In this document: positions 22,826-34,649 of the stretch, one piece after another
Position numbering within the stretch: the first letter of the stretch is position 1
Layout: every line of letters starts with the position of its first letter
NCBI GenBank assembly: GCA_949130495.1
Contig: OX422219.1
Location: 263,733,111-263,797,110 of the forward strand
DNA: 64,000 nt
Direction of reading: 5' to 3'
From: Sambucus nigra
Taxonomy: Eukaryota > Streptophyta > Magnoliopsida > Dipsacales > Adoxaceae
The notes under the pieces: generated by a model
Told to the model about the DNA's origin: nothing
The model's input: the letters and a program-made list of their open reading frames with translations, nothing else
The model's database searches: none
Made by a program: the position numbers and the translations under genes

Positions 22826-25337
22826 TCTAACACCCCGTGCTTTTTGATCCGTAAAAATATTTTTATAAATTAAAATTTTTGAAAAAATAATTTTTGGAAT
22901 TAATTAATTTTAGTTATTAAAAAATGTTGGTTTTAATATTTAAAAAATAAAGTTTTAATCGAAATTTAAATCGGGGTTAAAATTGGAACTTTATATCTTT
23001 TATATAAATTCGGGGGAACCTGGGTTCTAACCCAGGACCGAATATATTCGGCCCCTAGGGGCGAACCTGTTTGCGCAGAGCAGAGGTGCGGGATTGGTTT
23101 TTTTTTTGTGTTTGTATTTAAGTTAAACTCTTCTCTTTTCCTATATTAAAAAGGCACGGGTTTAGACTTTTTAAAACACACTTAACCCTTGTCAAAAAAT
23201 AATAGCCTCATAAATTATTATCCCCTATCTTCTACAAAACCTCAAACCCATTAAAAATAAGTTTCAAACCAAGTTTTAAAGATCCAAATCAAGTTTTCTC
23301 AAGATCAACCAAGAATGAGTTTTTGCTATTTTTACAAGACGATCGCAACTGTATAATCCGATTTTCAAGATGACTTGTTTACAAGCATGAATGGTTCTAT
23401 TTATCTCCTTAAGTGATATGCGTTTTAGATATTTCCTAACCTTTAATCAATTGCGTCTTTCTTAAAATAAATTAGAAAAATTAATTAGGAAAAGTGAAAG
23501 TAATTATAGGGCTATTTTTTTATTAAATCTAAAAATATATTTAATACTTGAAACAATTGCATGCTTAGATTAGAGATTTGGATTACGATGGAATAGTGGG
23601 ACATTTCGCGTGTTAATGTTAAAATATGAACTTAAAATAATGTTTTGACTCGTATAATTATGATATCGATGCATAAAAATTAAAATGGAATCATATTTGT
23701 GTAATATTGTACATACGTATGTTCAAAGTGAAATTTTGTGTAAATCGAAAAAGTAGTAATTATGTGGAAATTATGGAATGTAATAACTTGCGTGACTTTT
23801 GGTAGGACTTGTTCAATTATATAACTAAACGGACATAATTTGGATGATTATTGCAATCGTAGAATTAATTGGAAGAATTTTAGTGACAAATTTAAAATAT
23901 GTTTTACATGAATATTGTTTGTGTTAATATTTCAACACCGCGGGGACATTGTGATTTTGGGGTAGTTATGCTTTTACCCTTGTTTCTTAGGTTGCTTGTT
24001 AGGTATGGAACTAATAGATAGGCCTCGTTATTGTTAATACTTACTAAGTATTGGATTAATGAATGTAGATTCGTACGGTTGGGTATTTCCTGCGTGGATC
24101 TAAGTAGTACATTGTTCCGTTGTTCCATTAGCCTAGGTGTGAGAGTATGTGGTAATTGTTGGTAGGTATTATTCCTAAGTGATAGGATAGGAAATACGTG
24201 TGGTTTTGGTGATCTTTAGGTATGGGACTAGGGATGGTTTTAGGATGTGATGCACGAATAGAGAGTGGGACTAATATAGAATAGAGAACCTGATTATGAA
24301 TTAATAATTAATGCCTAAGATAAAGAACGGGCATTAAAATGAATTTACATCGTGACTATGTGTAGGGCTAACAATTTGGGCAAACTGGATATAGCGACGT
24401 GAGTGTGTGTGGCGTCACGGGTATGTGCAAGGCTAACAAAATTGGGCAAACTGGCTATTGTGACATGTCATGCATGAACCTCATGAGTATGTGTAGTGCT
24501 AAAGAAATTAGGCGAACTAGCTATAGTGAGGGGAATGTGTGTGGTGTGAAATGGTTGGGGCACCAGGAGTATATGCAGGACTCTTAGAAGGGTAAACTGG
24601 CTATACTGGTGTTGCATTGATAAAATAGATTGCATTAATTCAATTAATAATTAATAATTATGAATTTATAATTTAATGTTGTAATGACGTAACTGGACAT
24701 AAAAAGAGGGGTGGCTTAGTTATATGGGTAATTAATAGTGTTTCATCTTACTCGTATGTTATTATATTGCGTAGTTTAAAATACTCTACTTTAATATTTA
24801 TTATGTATGATGCTTATGTCTAGATTCACGAATCCTAATTGGGAGGACTAGCTAGTGTTCATGTGGTGGGATCTAACCCATTGCGCTGACTAACATTTTA
24901 AGTATAGGTCTCTAAGTAGTTGCACAGGGTGGATTGGAGATTTGTGGAGTGCAGCTGGAGATTTATCGTTATTACTTTAGTAGTTTGGATTTCATTCCGT
25001 CATTTTACTTACGAGACTGTTATTTATGGATTTAGTGGGTCATTCGGTTCCACAATTATTTACGGTTTCAGTTGGAGACTTATAGTTGGATAATTATTTT
25101 GAGTTTTAATCTATCGTTTGGAGATGAATTTTACCTTGGAGTTATCATGGTGATGGATTTTATTGTATGGTTGTTTATATTCATTAGATTAAAATTGTAT
25201 TATATCTTGTGGAAATAATGTTTTGATTGTCTCATATTTCTGTCACGTGTTGAGAATGGTATTATATGTTTGATGCCCAGTATAGGTTGGTGGCAGCGGC
25301 TGGCCACCTCCAATGCCAAAATACCTGTGGTGCCACA
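22826..25337 (+). repeat. Family C, second LTR
   Basis: 2512 bp, starting TCTAACACCC (the terminal TG mutated to TC) and ending TGCCACA, followed by a primer-site sequence. It is colinear along its whole length with the split first LTR. Because it is preceded by a polypurine tract and followed by a primer site, it serves as 3' LTR of one element and 5' LTR of the next. Confidence 0.88.
24354..24620. repeat. Tandem repeats inside the second family-C LTR
   Basis: Same array as 20327-20600: gtatgtgca-type starts, the gggcaaactgg block, and gcgacgtg...gcgtca repeats. Confidence 0.78.
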
Positions 25338-25339
25338 GA

Positions 25340-25351
25340 TGGTATCAAAGT
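25340..25351 (+). other. Primer binding site, family C second element
   Basis: TGGTATCAAAGT two bases after the second LTR; a close match to the initiator tRNA-Met site. Confidence 0.75.
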
Positions 25352-25474
25352 ATGGCCTTAGGTCTCGTTGGTTGTGAGTCTGTTATTGCTTACACATTAC
25401 CTATCTTTGATTCTTTTTAATGATTTGACTCTTTAGTTTTCCTTAGTCTGATGTTGTTGTTCCTATCTTTTCAG

Positions 25475-26608
25475 ATGGCGAACACTATGAGATTTGGAGA
25501 TATGAGAGAGGGATCGATTTCAAGTTCCGCAACTCAGGAGAGGTAGGGTTAGTTTCCTTTTGGTTTAGAGGAGTTAGGGACTATCATTTGTGAGGCTACA
25601 ACGGCTGGTATAGAGATAGGGATACAGAGGTGGGGAAACCAAGAGTCACAGCATCACGGTACACCCGTTTCAGTTTGGGACAAGGTGAGGGAAATCCTCC
25701 CACTTTCACAGGGGAATCTGAACCGATGGTTGCTCACCAATGGAGGCGTGATATGATATGGAGAGGTATTTGAGGATGGTGGATTGCATGGATGTGCAAA
25801 AGCAGATGTTAGTTGCAATTAAGTTAACTGGTGATGCGTTGCAGTAGTGGGAGAGTGTCACCACATGTGAGGATAGAGATCGTCTGAATTATGGAGACTT
25901 TTTGGTGAAATTTATAGATAAATATTTTTTCTTATTCGATTAGGAGTATGAAGAATAAAAAGTTTCTAGATTTAGAACAACGTTCGAGGTTGGTTCATGA
26001 GTATGAATAAGAGTTCACAAATCTATCAATGTTTGTATTAGAGGAGGTGAATACTAAGGAAAAGAATATGGAGTTTCATTAAGGGTTTGACGTGGTCGAT
26101 TAAACAAAAAGTGTTGGGGAATCCGGCGTACACTAGTTACACTCATATGGTGGACGTAGCATTATTTTTATGGCAAGATAAGGTTAATTATAAAAAAAAA
26201 GTCAGGTAAGAGGCAGAAGTCGAGTGGTCAAGATGGGAGCAAGGAAAGTGGGGAGAATAAAGGTCGCTATGACCAACCATGGAAGAGGCAGTAAATAGAA
26301 CAAGAGCAACAAGCCTTTCAGCAAGGCCATGGTGTCCCACAATGCCATCAAGGACAGGGGAAGGGAAAATTGGGTAAGCGAGCGTCAGCTAGGTAGTTTG
26401 GAACTTTTAAGGGTGCGTGTTACAATTGTGGAGAGATAGGACATTTCGGTGCCAAATGTTCTAAAGAGCGGGGCCAATAGGGTCATGGACCTTCAGCACC
26501 GGGAGCACCAAGTACACAAGGAGTGTCAGCAGTACCAGCAGTGGATATACAGGGACCAGTTATGCCTAGGGAGTATGTACTTCCTACTCGGGAATCTTAG
26601 GCAGGGCA
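25475..26608 (+). pseudogene. gag: Gypsy-type Gag of TR-GAG family C, copy 2 (truncated)
   Basis: Starts at the ATG directly after cttttcag and parallels copy 1 throughout: the capsid region (25690-26160), a Lys/Gln-rich linker and an intact-looking knuckle, CYNCGEIGHFGAKC (about 26419-26460). Multiple stops and frameshifts are present. It is cut at about 26608 by the Athila-like LTR, so its 3' part and its own 3' LTR are missing. Confidence 0.75.
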
Positions 26609-28096
26609 TGTGATTGGGAATAAATTCTTCATATTTATTCCCCGTAATTTAAAGGCCTTTATCACCCCATGCGGTGCAATTAAAGTGGATTTATCTCGTA
26701 TCATTATTATTAACATCTTCTAACAAGTACACTGAGTTCATATATTTCTCTTATTTTTTCAGGTAATTCATGCACACAAAGAAAAGGAAAAAATCGAAAA
26801 GAAAACAAGAAAAGTCAAGGGTTAATCCATAATTATCCAGTTGGATTTCGAATGTGGGAGCTAAGAAAAAATGAAAATTTCAAGCTCACGAGAATATAGG
26901 AAGAAACTGCAACCCAATCTGAGAAACGGTTCAAAAGATATGAGAGTTAGAAGATGAGAAGAAAAAAAGGAAATCAGAACCGGTTCGGTTCCAAAGTAGA
27001 ACTGGTTCGCCTTTTCAGGGATTTTTACGAAACCAGAATCGGTTCGGTTCCAAAGTCGATAAACGGCTTGTTTTTCTGTATGGTGAATTTCTCAACTTAA
27101 TTTCCATTTATTTTGGAGAGTTTGTATGGTTTCAAACACTTGTAAAAATGTTCTTTTATTATTCTTTTAGTCAGCTAGGTATCTGGAAGCTACTTTTGAC
27201 CTTAGAATTAGATAGGAGAAGAGGCAACAACCTTAGTATTCAATTCCTGCATTAAGATTTACATTGTTGATCAATTCTTAAGGTTTTTAATTTCAAGTTT
27301 TTCTTCTCTTCTTTGTTCTTACATAATTTCCATATTTGCATGTCTTATTTAATTTTTTGGGATTTTATGATTTCCATGCATGTTTAGTAATAGTTTCATT
27401 ATTATTTTCCACACATGTAACATTAGATTCTCATTTGGTTCCCATATATCCATGCCCAGCTAAGTTTTTAGTGGGTCGGGGTACATGAACTCAACTTAGG
27501 GTTTACAAGTGGATTTAAAAATGAATAGAATGTAATTAACAATTCAAAGGTTTAAACTTTATCAAAACAAACAGGTCATGTAATTCCGTTTCTCCTCGGT
27601 AACCGAAATGTTTAAGGGTGCAATTAGCATTTTGATAATTTATCATTCTCATCACGTACAATGTTTGATTTGATATTGTAAGGAGAAAAATCCGCATATG
27701 TCGAATGCTGAGAGAGTATTTGATGTTTATTTGAATTGAAAATTAGGTTTTTGAAGTTTTTATGTCCTACTTAATCACCGACGGTTCGGGGAATGTACCC
27801 TAACTCCATTTTCTCATATTTATTCAAAACTCATTTAGTTCTTATTGAATACGTAGTTTCATTACTAGTCTAGTCTCATTAAATTGCATTAGTTGATAGG
27901 AAAGTCACAAAATCATCATCTTTTCCTTTCTTTCCTTGAGTCAATAGTGGGGTTAATCGTTCTTCCTATTCGTCGTCACGATCATTCGTCATATTCCTAG
28001 AGTTCGACACCCGATTTATCGAATCATTACTTGAGCGACCGGCTTACACTTGAGTCAATATAAGGATGCACTAGATACACTTTAAAAGTTGCGTCA
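26609..28096 (+). repeat. Athila-like LTR (5')
   Basis: About 1.49 kb, from TGTGATTGGG to gcgtca. It is followed by a decayed primer site of the Athila type; the phrase gcgtcaagctttTGG is characteristic of that junction in plant Athila elements. It contains the repeated phrase cggttcggttccaaagt at 26982 and 27043. Confidence 0.6.
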
Positions 28097-28102
28097 AGCT
28101 TT

Positions 28103-28120
28103 TGGTGTCATTTTCGGGGA
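28103..28120 (+). other. Decayed Athila-type primer binding site
   Basis: tggtgtcattttcgggga; the usual form is TGGCGCCGTTGCCGGGGA, so four to five bases have changed, mostly C to T and G to T. Confidence 0.65.
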
Positions 28121-28264
28121 GTAAGTAGACTTGTAGGTTAGGTCGATTCATTTAAAAAATTTCACTCTAATTCTTAACAAGCCAAAAAAATCATAAAACC
28201 AAATATTCAAAAAAATTCAGAAAAATAAAAAGCAAAAAAAATATAGCATATCTCAAGTCCTTTC

Positions 28265-28609
28265 ATGCAAAATCCTCTACAAACTCCTCAATCCACTCCT
28301 ACCCTCATTCATGAAAATCCTATAGTAGATTATGACCCCGATAGTCCACACACTCCTAACACTCTGTAATTTTGGGTTCCACTTCCTACACCGCCCAATT
28401 CCATTACGAGTCACACTTTTAGGGCGTCGAGTGAGATTACCAAGTCAATTATAGAGAGAGATATGTCGGACCACACAAGTTATGGTACGGGTGAGGGTGA
28501 AGTGTCGTATCGTTCCATGAGAGACCTCTTATATCCCGAGTGAACCGTTACTCTGGGATGCATTCCACTTCTGTATAATGCGGGACACTTTCACTTTCGT
28601 AATGGGAAG
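28265..28609 (+). pseudogene. Start of an Athila-like gag, truncated
   Basis: From the ATG at 28265 the frame gives a Pro/Thr/Asn-rich N-terminus, with a stop near 28367. Later it gives a YRSMRDLLYP segment that resembles the entry into the Athila gag core. It is cut at 28609 by the next LTR-like segment. Assignment rests mainly on position after the Athila-type primer site. Confidence 0.4.
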
Positions 28610-29085
28610 TGTGGTGACAATAAACCTCAACACAAATTATAAGTAAATGCAATCACCAGAAAAATAAAGAACACGAATAAGAACAATCACAATCACACAC
28701 AACACAAGATGTATGTGATTCGACACGTTGCCTACATCCACGGTGGTGCTCTTAAATTCTATTTCTCTTTTTTCCAAAGGAGTATTTTCTGATACATACC
28801 CTTTGACCCGGGCCAGGGATATATATATACAGGTAAACTTTGGAGAGTGGGGGTGTTGGTCACTCCCACATTATCCCACTATCCCTATAATATCGCGTGA
28901 GAGATTTTAGGAACAAGATGGGTCGTTGCTAACTAACTGTTTTTTAGGCTTTGGATTTTGGGTCGGGCTCTCCCTATTTTCAATAGGGCTCCGTTCGTCT
29001 ACTTCTTTGGGCCTATAAAAATGGACGAGGTACCCATAATTGCCCCTAAAATTTTTGGTTTGGGGGCTCAATAATTTTAAGTAAT
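28610..29085 (-). repeat. LTR fragment of Tat-like type, minus strand
   Basis: On the minus strand it contains GTGGATGTAGGCAACGTGTC, the R/U5 phrase seen in many plant Tat-like LTRs; compare gtggatgtaggctttattca in LTR D at 49324. It ends with caccaca at 28610 and has a TATA-rich stretch around 28820. It is a candidate 3' LTR of the minus-strand Tat element whose pol lies at 33346-37360, but no polypurine tract or exact right edge could be set. Confidence 0.45.
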
Positions 29086-29451
29086 AGCTCTGATGGCACT
29101 TTTATGAATTGAGTGAAGCTTTGGGGAGAGAAACATCTCTTCCTAAGAGATTTAGGCGGCAGATATACTTTGTTCTCCATGCATCATCATTGAGAGGATT
29201 TAAAACTATTTGAATGAGACATTTCTGATGTCGCTTCACAAGTTTCAAATTCTGAAGACATCATTCGCTTCTTAGTGCGTCTTCTCACTTCTATGTCTTA
29301 CCCTTCATCTTCAAGATTTTCCTTGTCTTTCTATCTTCCTTGCTTTTGGCCTCGCATCGTCTCAAGCTGATTCTTACTTCGTAAGTCTTCCAAACTTCTT
29401 CTCCTTTCTTTTCTGTTGAAATTTCTTTTGTATCACTGCTAGGGTTTATTT

Positions 29452-29993
29452 ATGGCTAAAATAGGTAATAGATCAATAGATGAGTTTAGGGAGTTCTATA
29501 ACGTCCCCAACTGGGTGGACATTGAATGTGCCCCTATTCCTCGTAATGTTAGAGATATTAAGGACATGCGTTGGATTCACGTTCTCCTGTTGTCTCAGGG
29601 GGGTCTAACATTTCTCCCAAATCGCTTGTTTTTACACTTCTTTAGTTATTTCTACACAGTCCCTGCCCAATGTTCTCCAAATGTTTAAAAATTGTTAACG
29701 GCGTACATAGGATCAATCAGTTTTATGGCACCAATTTAGGTCTTACTGAAATTCGTTATTGTTATACGTTTTCTCGAATGATCTCTGATCTCCTTTATCT
29801 GAAAGCTAGGAGTCCTGACAGAGTGTTGGTAGTCAATCTACCTGATTCCCATAAGGATTATTGGCACGAAGGCTTCATTGCCAGGAACTGGCAGTTCCTT
29901 CCCCGGACTAGGGAGACTAGGTACAGGGGACTTACGATTACCTTTTACAGGGAGGAGTATATAGGTAGATATTTTTCTTATTCTACTTTTTGA
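29452..29993 (+). pseudogene. Antisense extra ORF of the Tat element, N-terminal domain
   Basis: Plus-strand reading frame, opposite to the neighbouring pol. Two open segments (29452-29688 and 29670-29993) join by a one-base frameshift near 29685. The protein resembles the plant 'putative gypsy type transposon' (Transposase_28-like) domain, with the features LTFLPNRLFLHFFSYF, then PAQCSPNVF.., then INQFYGTNLGLTEIRYCY, and late W..FL..TR. Function is not established. Extra ORFs, sometimes antisense and 3' of pol, are known from the Tat lineage, and the position here fits. Family assignment is from memory of motif style only. Confidence 0.55.
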
Positions 29994-30239
29994 TTTCCTG
30001 TTAGTGTAGTCTTTCTCTTATGTCCTCATTTTTCCTTTTCCAACGAAAGCGAAGAACTTGGAACCTACTCTCCACGAAATCCAAGTTGTTGAGCTGATAA
30101 AATATTAGAAGATAGGGGAATCTCTAGATGATGGCAAGCATCCGAGATCAGCTGCTTTCCTTTTAGAGTACAAGAACACAGGAACCAGATTCATCACCCG
30201 ACCTGTTAATAGCATTCCTCACCTCGATATCCTATAAGA

Positions 30240-30860
30240 GGTCGTTGCTCAGCCAATTCAATTAGACGAGAGTAGCTCTGGTGACGGAAGTGTAGGAGGT
30301 GACAGAGATGGGGCGACAGGTGATTCTAGTGAGGAGAGTTCGAGTGGTGGGGGATCTTCCAGTTCGGAGGAGAGTTCGGAGAATTCATAGAGTTCCAGCA
30401 AGGAGATTATAGCTCCCCCTAGGAAGAATTTAATCCAGGATGATGATGAGAAAATATTTCTCTGGCTCGCACGCTGAAGAAGCAGAAGTCTGGGAGTGGG
30501 GATACCGCCACTGGCTCCCAAAATGTTGCTCATGAAAGGGAGAGGAAGAAGAAAGAGGAGGCGTTGGTGAGGGGGAGATAGAAAAAGAAGGAGGAAGATA
30601 GGAAGAAAGAGGAAGAGAGGAAGAGGGTTGAAATGGAGAAAAAGGATAGAGAATAAAATAGGAGGAGAGAAGAAGCGAGGATAAAAAAGGGGCAATCCTT
30701 GGTGCCCATGTCTGCCTTGGATGAGGGGGCTTCCGTCACTCTTGCTCCTCAGCTGGCTCCGGTAGTGCTCGAGAGAATAGTTTTGCCAGCAGACCGCCAG
30801 ACGTCATCGAGCATAGGGACCGACCAGTTCTCCCTAAAAGAAAGTCGGGGGTTAACCTTG
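30240..30860 (+). pseudogene. Antisense extra ORF, charged middle region
   Basis: Plus-strand coding-like stretch rich in Ser/Glu/Gly (ESSSGDGS, then SSEESSE) and then in Lys/Glu/Arg runs, which would be a disordered, possibly nuclear-targeting linker. Several stops (30237, 30388, 30654) are present. It ends at a good splice donor (cttg|gtaagt, about 30861). The overlapping minus-strand Leu/Phe/Ser/Pro-rich frames are shadows of this composition. Confidence 0.45.
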
Positions 30861-30939
30861 GTAAGTCTACTCTTACTTCTTTACTCTGCAATTTTCGTTT
30901 CCATACCTTCTTTGCTAATGTTCTCTTACTTCTCTTAAG
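30861..30939 (+). other. Putative intron in the antisense gene
   Basis: GTAAGT donor, pyrimidine-rich body and a cttctcttaag acceptor in 79 bp, lying between two coding-like segments. It is in the plus orientation, hence not an intron of the minus-strand pol. Confidence 0.5.
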
Positions 30940-30942
30940 TTT

Positions 30943-31467
30943 GTGTCTGATTTCACTGTCCTCTATCGCAACCATGATGAGTTGGCGAGGAGAAATGCTG
31001 AGCTAGAGGCGAGCTTAAAAGTTTCTAGTGCTGCTCAAAAATCTTTTGATCTTGCCTTGGCTGAAGCTATCAAGGGGAAGGAGGCAGCGTCTAAAAAGCT
31101 GGAGGAGCTTAAGCAGTCCAATGACATAGTCTATACGAACAAGATGGCGGTGATTGAGGAGAATAAAGAGCTTGCCGAAAAGATGAAAAAGCTGGAATAT
31201 AAGGCCGCAACTATCAAGGAGAGCTCTTACAATGCTGGGTGTAATACGGCATATGAGGATGTTGAGTCTCAAATCGATTACATCAGCCAGTTCAACTTCA
31301 AGAAAGGTTGGGATAGGGCTTTGCTTCCTGCCGAGGTGGATGTTGATTCCCCTTTATTTGACGAGCACGACCCTGCTTCAAAACCTGTTATAGAGGGCGT
31401 GCCTTCTATTACCAATGAAGGTGTTCCAGCTATTCCAACTACTGCTGCTGATGCTCCCATCAATTAG
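30943..31467 (+). pseudogene. Antisense extra ORF, coiled-coil exon 1
   Basis: A 174-residue open frame. Residues 10-100 form a strong heptad-like coiled coil rich in Ala/Glu/Lys/Leu (HDELARRNAELEASLKVSS and similar). This is followed by an NAGCNTAYEDVESQI and FKKGWDRALLPAEVDV segment, a signature seen in C-terminal parts of plant 'putative gypsy type transposon' proteins. A Pro/Val/Thr-rich tail ends it. The coiled coil suggests self-association or a structural role; no enzymatic motif is visible. It is uninterrupted over its whole length, unlike the pol genes around it. Confidence 0.55.
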
Positions 31468-31723
31468 GGAATGATGGTTATCCCATCCAAGGGAGGTTCA
31501 AATGAGGCTACTGCAGATAAGGGGAAGCAACCAGCATCCTTAGAACAGACTGAGGTTGCCACCTAGTCTTTTTAGGGGGAGCCTTATAATTTTTTGTGTT
31601 TCTACTGTTCTCCTTTTCTCGCTGATGTAGTTGTACTTGAACTATTTTGGTTTTAATGAAATGAAGTTATGTTCCTTTTCATATACTAATTTATTTATTC
31701 TCGATGCCTGTATGATTTGTAGC

Positions 31724-32640
31724 TTATCGATTTTGAGGAACATATCCCGACTACTTCTCATCTAGGCCAAATCCTTGGCACTAATGTGAGCGACCATGTT
31801 CGTCGTGCCTTCATAAGAATTTGTAAGTCTCTTTCAGTAAGGAACTGGGACTATAAGAACCAATCCGAGATGGTTGCTAAGTTAAAAGATAGACTCAAGG
31901 AAATGAGTGAGATTAGCGCCTCTGTTCAAGAAGAGGTCAATGTCTTTAAAGCGAAGCTCTTAGAAGCGTCTGAAATTAACTTGGTTTGCGAGATGCTCCA
32001 ACAATAAAATGATACATTAAAGCGCGAGCTCGCCCGCTTGAAGGAGAATGCACCGAGCACAGTTTTGTTGCTTATCCAAGGTTCTTCATCATCAATGACA
32101 CATCGAGCTGGAAACCTTCCTAGTAGTTTTCAGCGTGTGAGGGAGAATGCATCGGGCACGATCTCGTTGCTTACCCACGAATCTTCGTTATCGATGGTAC
32201 AGCGAGTTGGAAACCTCATTAGTTCTCAAAGGGAGATTGCCGAGCTAAAAATGGATGTCGTTTGAGCATATGTGATTGCGATCGGGCTTCAACGAGATGT
32301 TACCAGGTTAAGGCAGTTGTTCAAAAATGGTCCCCGGTAGGCGTGGGCGGATGGCTAAGACCAGGGTTAGACTAATGCTCTAACAAAGTTAAAGGAGGTC
32401 GAGGAGTTATCTTTCATAAGAGGGTGGCTGAGTGCCCTCGGGGAGGTACAAGTTCCCAGGAACTCTATTCTCTGGTATAGGCATGAAATCTCTCCCTCAA
32501 CTTTGATGCTAAACCCATTCAGATGGGATGATCGCTGGATTCCTATAGATGCGATCCCAAGATAGCTTCTGGAGTCGAGTTTAAACAATGTCAAGGAGGA
32601 ATTCTCTTCTCACCTAGATGATGGGCGAAGAGCGTGAGTA
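31724..32640 (+). pseudogene. Antisense extra ORF, second coiled-coil segment
   Basis: Coding-like region after a possible acceptor (gatttgtag, about 31721). The open part 31786-32007 is helical and charged (MVAKLKDRLKEMSEISASV), then stop TAA at 32005. The frame continues through a 99-bp tandem duplication (32044-32241) and on to about 32640 with further stops. It may be a 3' exon of the same gene or a second protein. Confidence 0.4.
32044..32241 (+). repeat. 99-bp tandem duplication in the antisense gene
   Basis: Two 33-residue units, beginning KENAPSTVLL and RENASGTISL and sharing the LL..SS.SM..R.GNL pattern. The period of exactly 99 bp preserves frame. Confidence 0.75.
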
Positions 32641-33345
32641 GCAGACTACCTCGCTTAGCGACCTGGTCCTCATTAGGGTTTGACTCACTTAGCATATGTA
32701 ACTCTTTGTACATGTAGTGATGTAATAAAATATTTATGTTTTGGGTGATTTGCCGACTAAATATGTGTTGTGTTATTTTTTACTTTATTAATCTCTTGTT
32801 CAGTTATCTTGGGCTCTTCCAACCGACTAGATATGACTTAGGCAGAGTTGGTTGTCAAGTGAATGTCCCCCAGTCCGGTATGCTTTAAGTGTACCATTCT
32901 ACCTTACTTTACCTTTTAGATCGTGTCGTCACACTGCCTTAGGCCTAAGTGAGACAATGGTGAGGATACACCTGGTATCGGATATTCTATTCGAGCATGA
33001 ATTTTGGGCCAGACAATGTTGGCGACCAACCTAGGTTGGGAATGTTGTCTAAGGGTCCCCTGTAGGGCTTTATATATTTCCAGGGGAAACCTAGGTAGTC
33101 ATTCATGTTAATTGACAAATGCCTGAGGAGGGTCATTACACATCGACCCTGCTATTTTATCCAATAAGTTTCTTGTGATCTTAGTTTTGCATGTTAAGAG
33201 GGGAGCCTGTAGCTTGGAAAGGTTGCATATACTATAATGTAGTTAAGAAAACCAACACTTCATAAAATGCTACTACAAAACAAATCTTAATAATCAGAAG
33301 AGTATTAAAAATTCAACATTAAGTTCGCTAAAATAAAAAAGGAAT
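32641..33345. other. Untranslated spacer between Tat pol and antisense gene
   Basis: No convincing coding frame on either strand. It contains an aataaaa-type signal around 32728 that would suit the plus-strand gene. It is the convergent 3'/3' region between integrase (minus) and the antisense gene (plus). Confidence 0.4.
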
Positions 33346-34440
33346 CTAGAAGTAGAATTTCTTCAAGTTGATTGCATTACAAGCTCTTGGTATCTCCCTT
33401 CCCTCTAGCGTTTCTAAGTGGTAGGCTCTTTGTAGGTCTTCTTTTATCACCTTGAATGGTCCCTCCCAGTTTGGTCCTTGCTTGCCATCTGATGGTTTCA
33501 CAACGCTGCCAAGAACTTTCCTCGGGACATAGTCCCCAACCTGGAATGTTCTTGGATTGACCTTTTTGTTATAGTACTTTGCTAGCTGTTGCTGGTAGGC
33601 TTCTAGTTTCACTATAGCCAATTTCCTTCGCTCATTGGCTAAGTCAAGTTCAACGAGTAATGCTGCATTATTCTGGTCTTGATTGATCAGAGTCGACCTC
33701 ATGGTTGGGAGGCCATCTTCCAAAGGGATAATTTCCTTCATCCCATACGTAAGTGTGAATGGTGTCTTTCCAGTTGCTCTCCTTGGGGTGGTGCGATAAG
33801 CCCAAAGGATGTGGGGTAGTTCGTTTACCCATTCTCCCTTAACTCGATCTAAATGCTTTTTTAATCCATCAATCACCGTTTTGTTGGAAGCCTCAGCCTG
33901 TCCGTTGCTCTAAGGGTATGCCACAGAGGTAAAATAGTGCCTGATCCCATAGTCGCTGCAGAAACCCTGAAAGAGGCCACTCTCGAACTGGGTTTCATTG
34001 TCAGTGATGATAGCCTTGGGATCCCAAAGTGAGTGATGATGTTTCTCCATATGCATATTATCATGTCTACATCTCTAATGTTGCCAGTAGCTCCGCCTCT
34101 ATCCACTTGGTGAAGTAGTCCGTTGCGACCAATAGATATTTATGATGATCGGCTACAGTTGGTAGACGGACCACAATGTCCATACCCTATTGGGCGAAGG
34201 GTCATGGGCTAGTAAGTGACTTTAGGTCACTAGCTGGCTGGTGAACTATAGGTGCGTGAAGTTGGCACTTTTCACACTTTTGAGCATAGATTCCAGCATC
34301 TTTCTTCATGTACGGACACCAGTACGCTTCTTTTATTGCTCAGAAAGCTAGCGACCTGCCCCCACTATGACTCCCATAGATTCCCTCATGGAGTTCATGC
34401 AGAACTCGCTCGACATCCTTTGGATGAACGCACTGGAGGT
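33346..34440 (-). pseudogene. Tat-lineage integrase, decayed
   Basis: Minus-strand integrase. The N-terminal zinc-binding region lies around 34440-34250 (LHEGIYGSHSGG...CEKCQLHA). The catalytic core around 34190-33880 is broken by frameshifts and stops. The open C-terminal 176 residues (33876-33346) carry GVWANELP-like and LPHILWAYRTTPRRATG motifs and end GPNWEGPFKVI...NLKKFYF, the typical Tat/Ogre integrase end without a chromodomain. The integrase core's catalytic acids fall in the damaged part. Confidence 0.85.
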
Positions 34441-34649
34441 AAAGGACAGTGAAAGATCTCTTGTATAGCTTGCCCTCAGGAGATAAGTGAATGCGAGCAG
34501 CTTTGACTCTTATCTGATGAGCGATTTTCTTATCTGTTGGTAGTATACCATTTTTCAAATAATCTATTATGGGATCCATCCAACTGGGGGTTGTCTTAAT
34601 CTGGAGAACGTGCTCTATGTTCGACAGTTCATTGATATGGTTGATACTT

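Noticed and set aside
29072..29087. gctctgatggca resembles a reversed initiator tRNA-Met primer site.
   Set aside because: It lies on the wrong side of the minus-strand LTR fragment and has two mismatches in the core; probably chance.
30258..30739. Minus-strand Leu/Phe/Ser-rich open frames that look like membrane proteins.
   Set aside because: They are complements of the Glu/Lys/Ser-rich plus-strand coding region; composition explains them.
31570..31582. tttttagggggagcc looked like a polypurine tract ending a plus-strand element.
   Set aside because: No LTR start (TG with a matching partner) follows, and the sequence continues into an intron-like and coding-like region.
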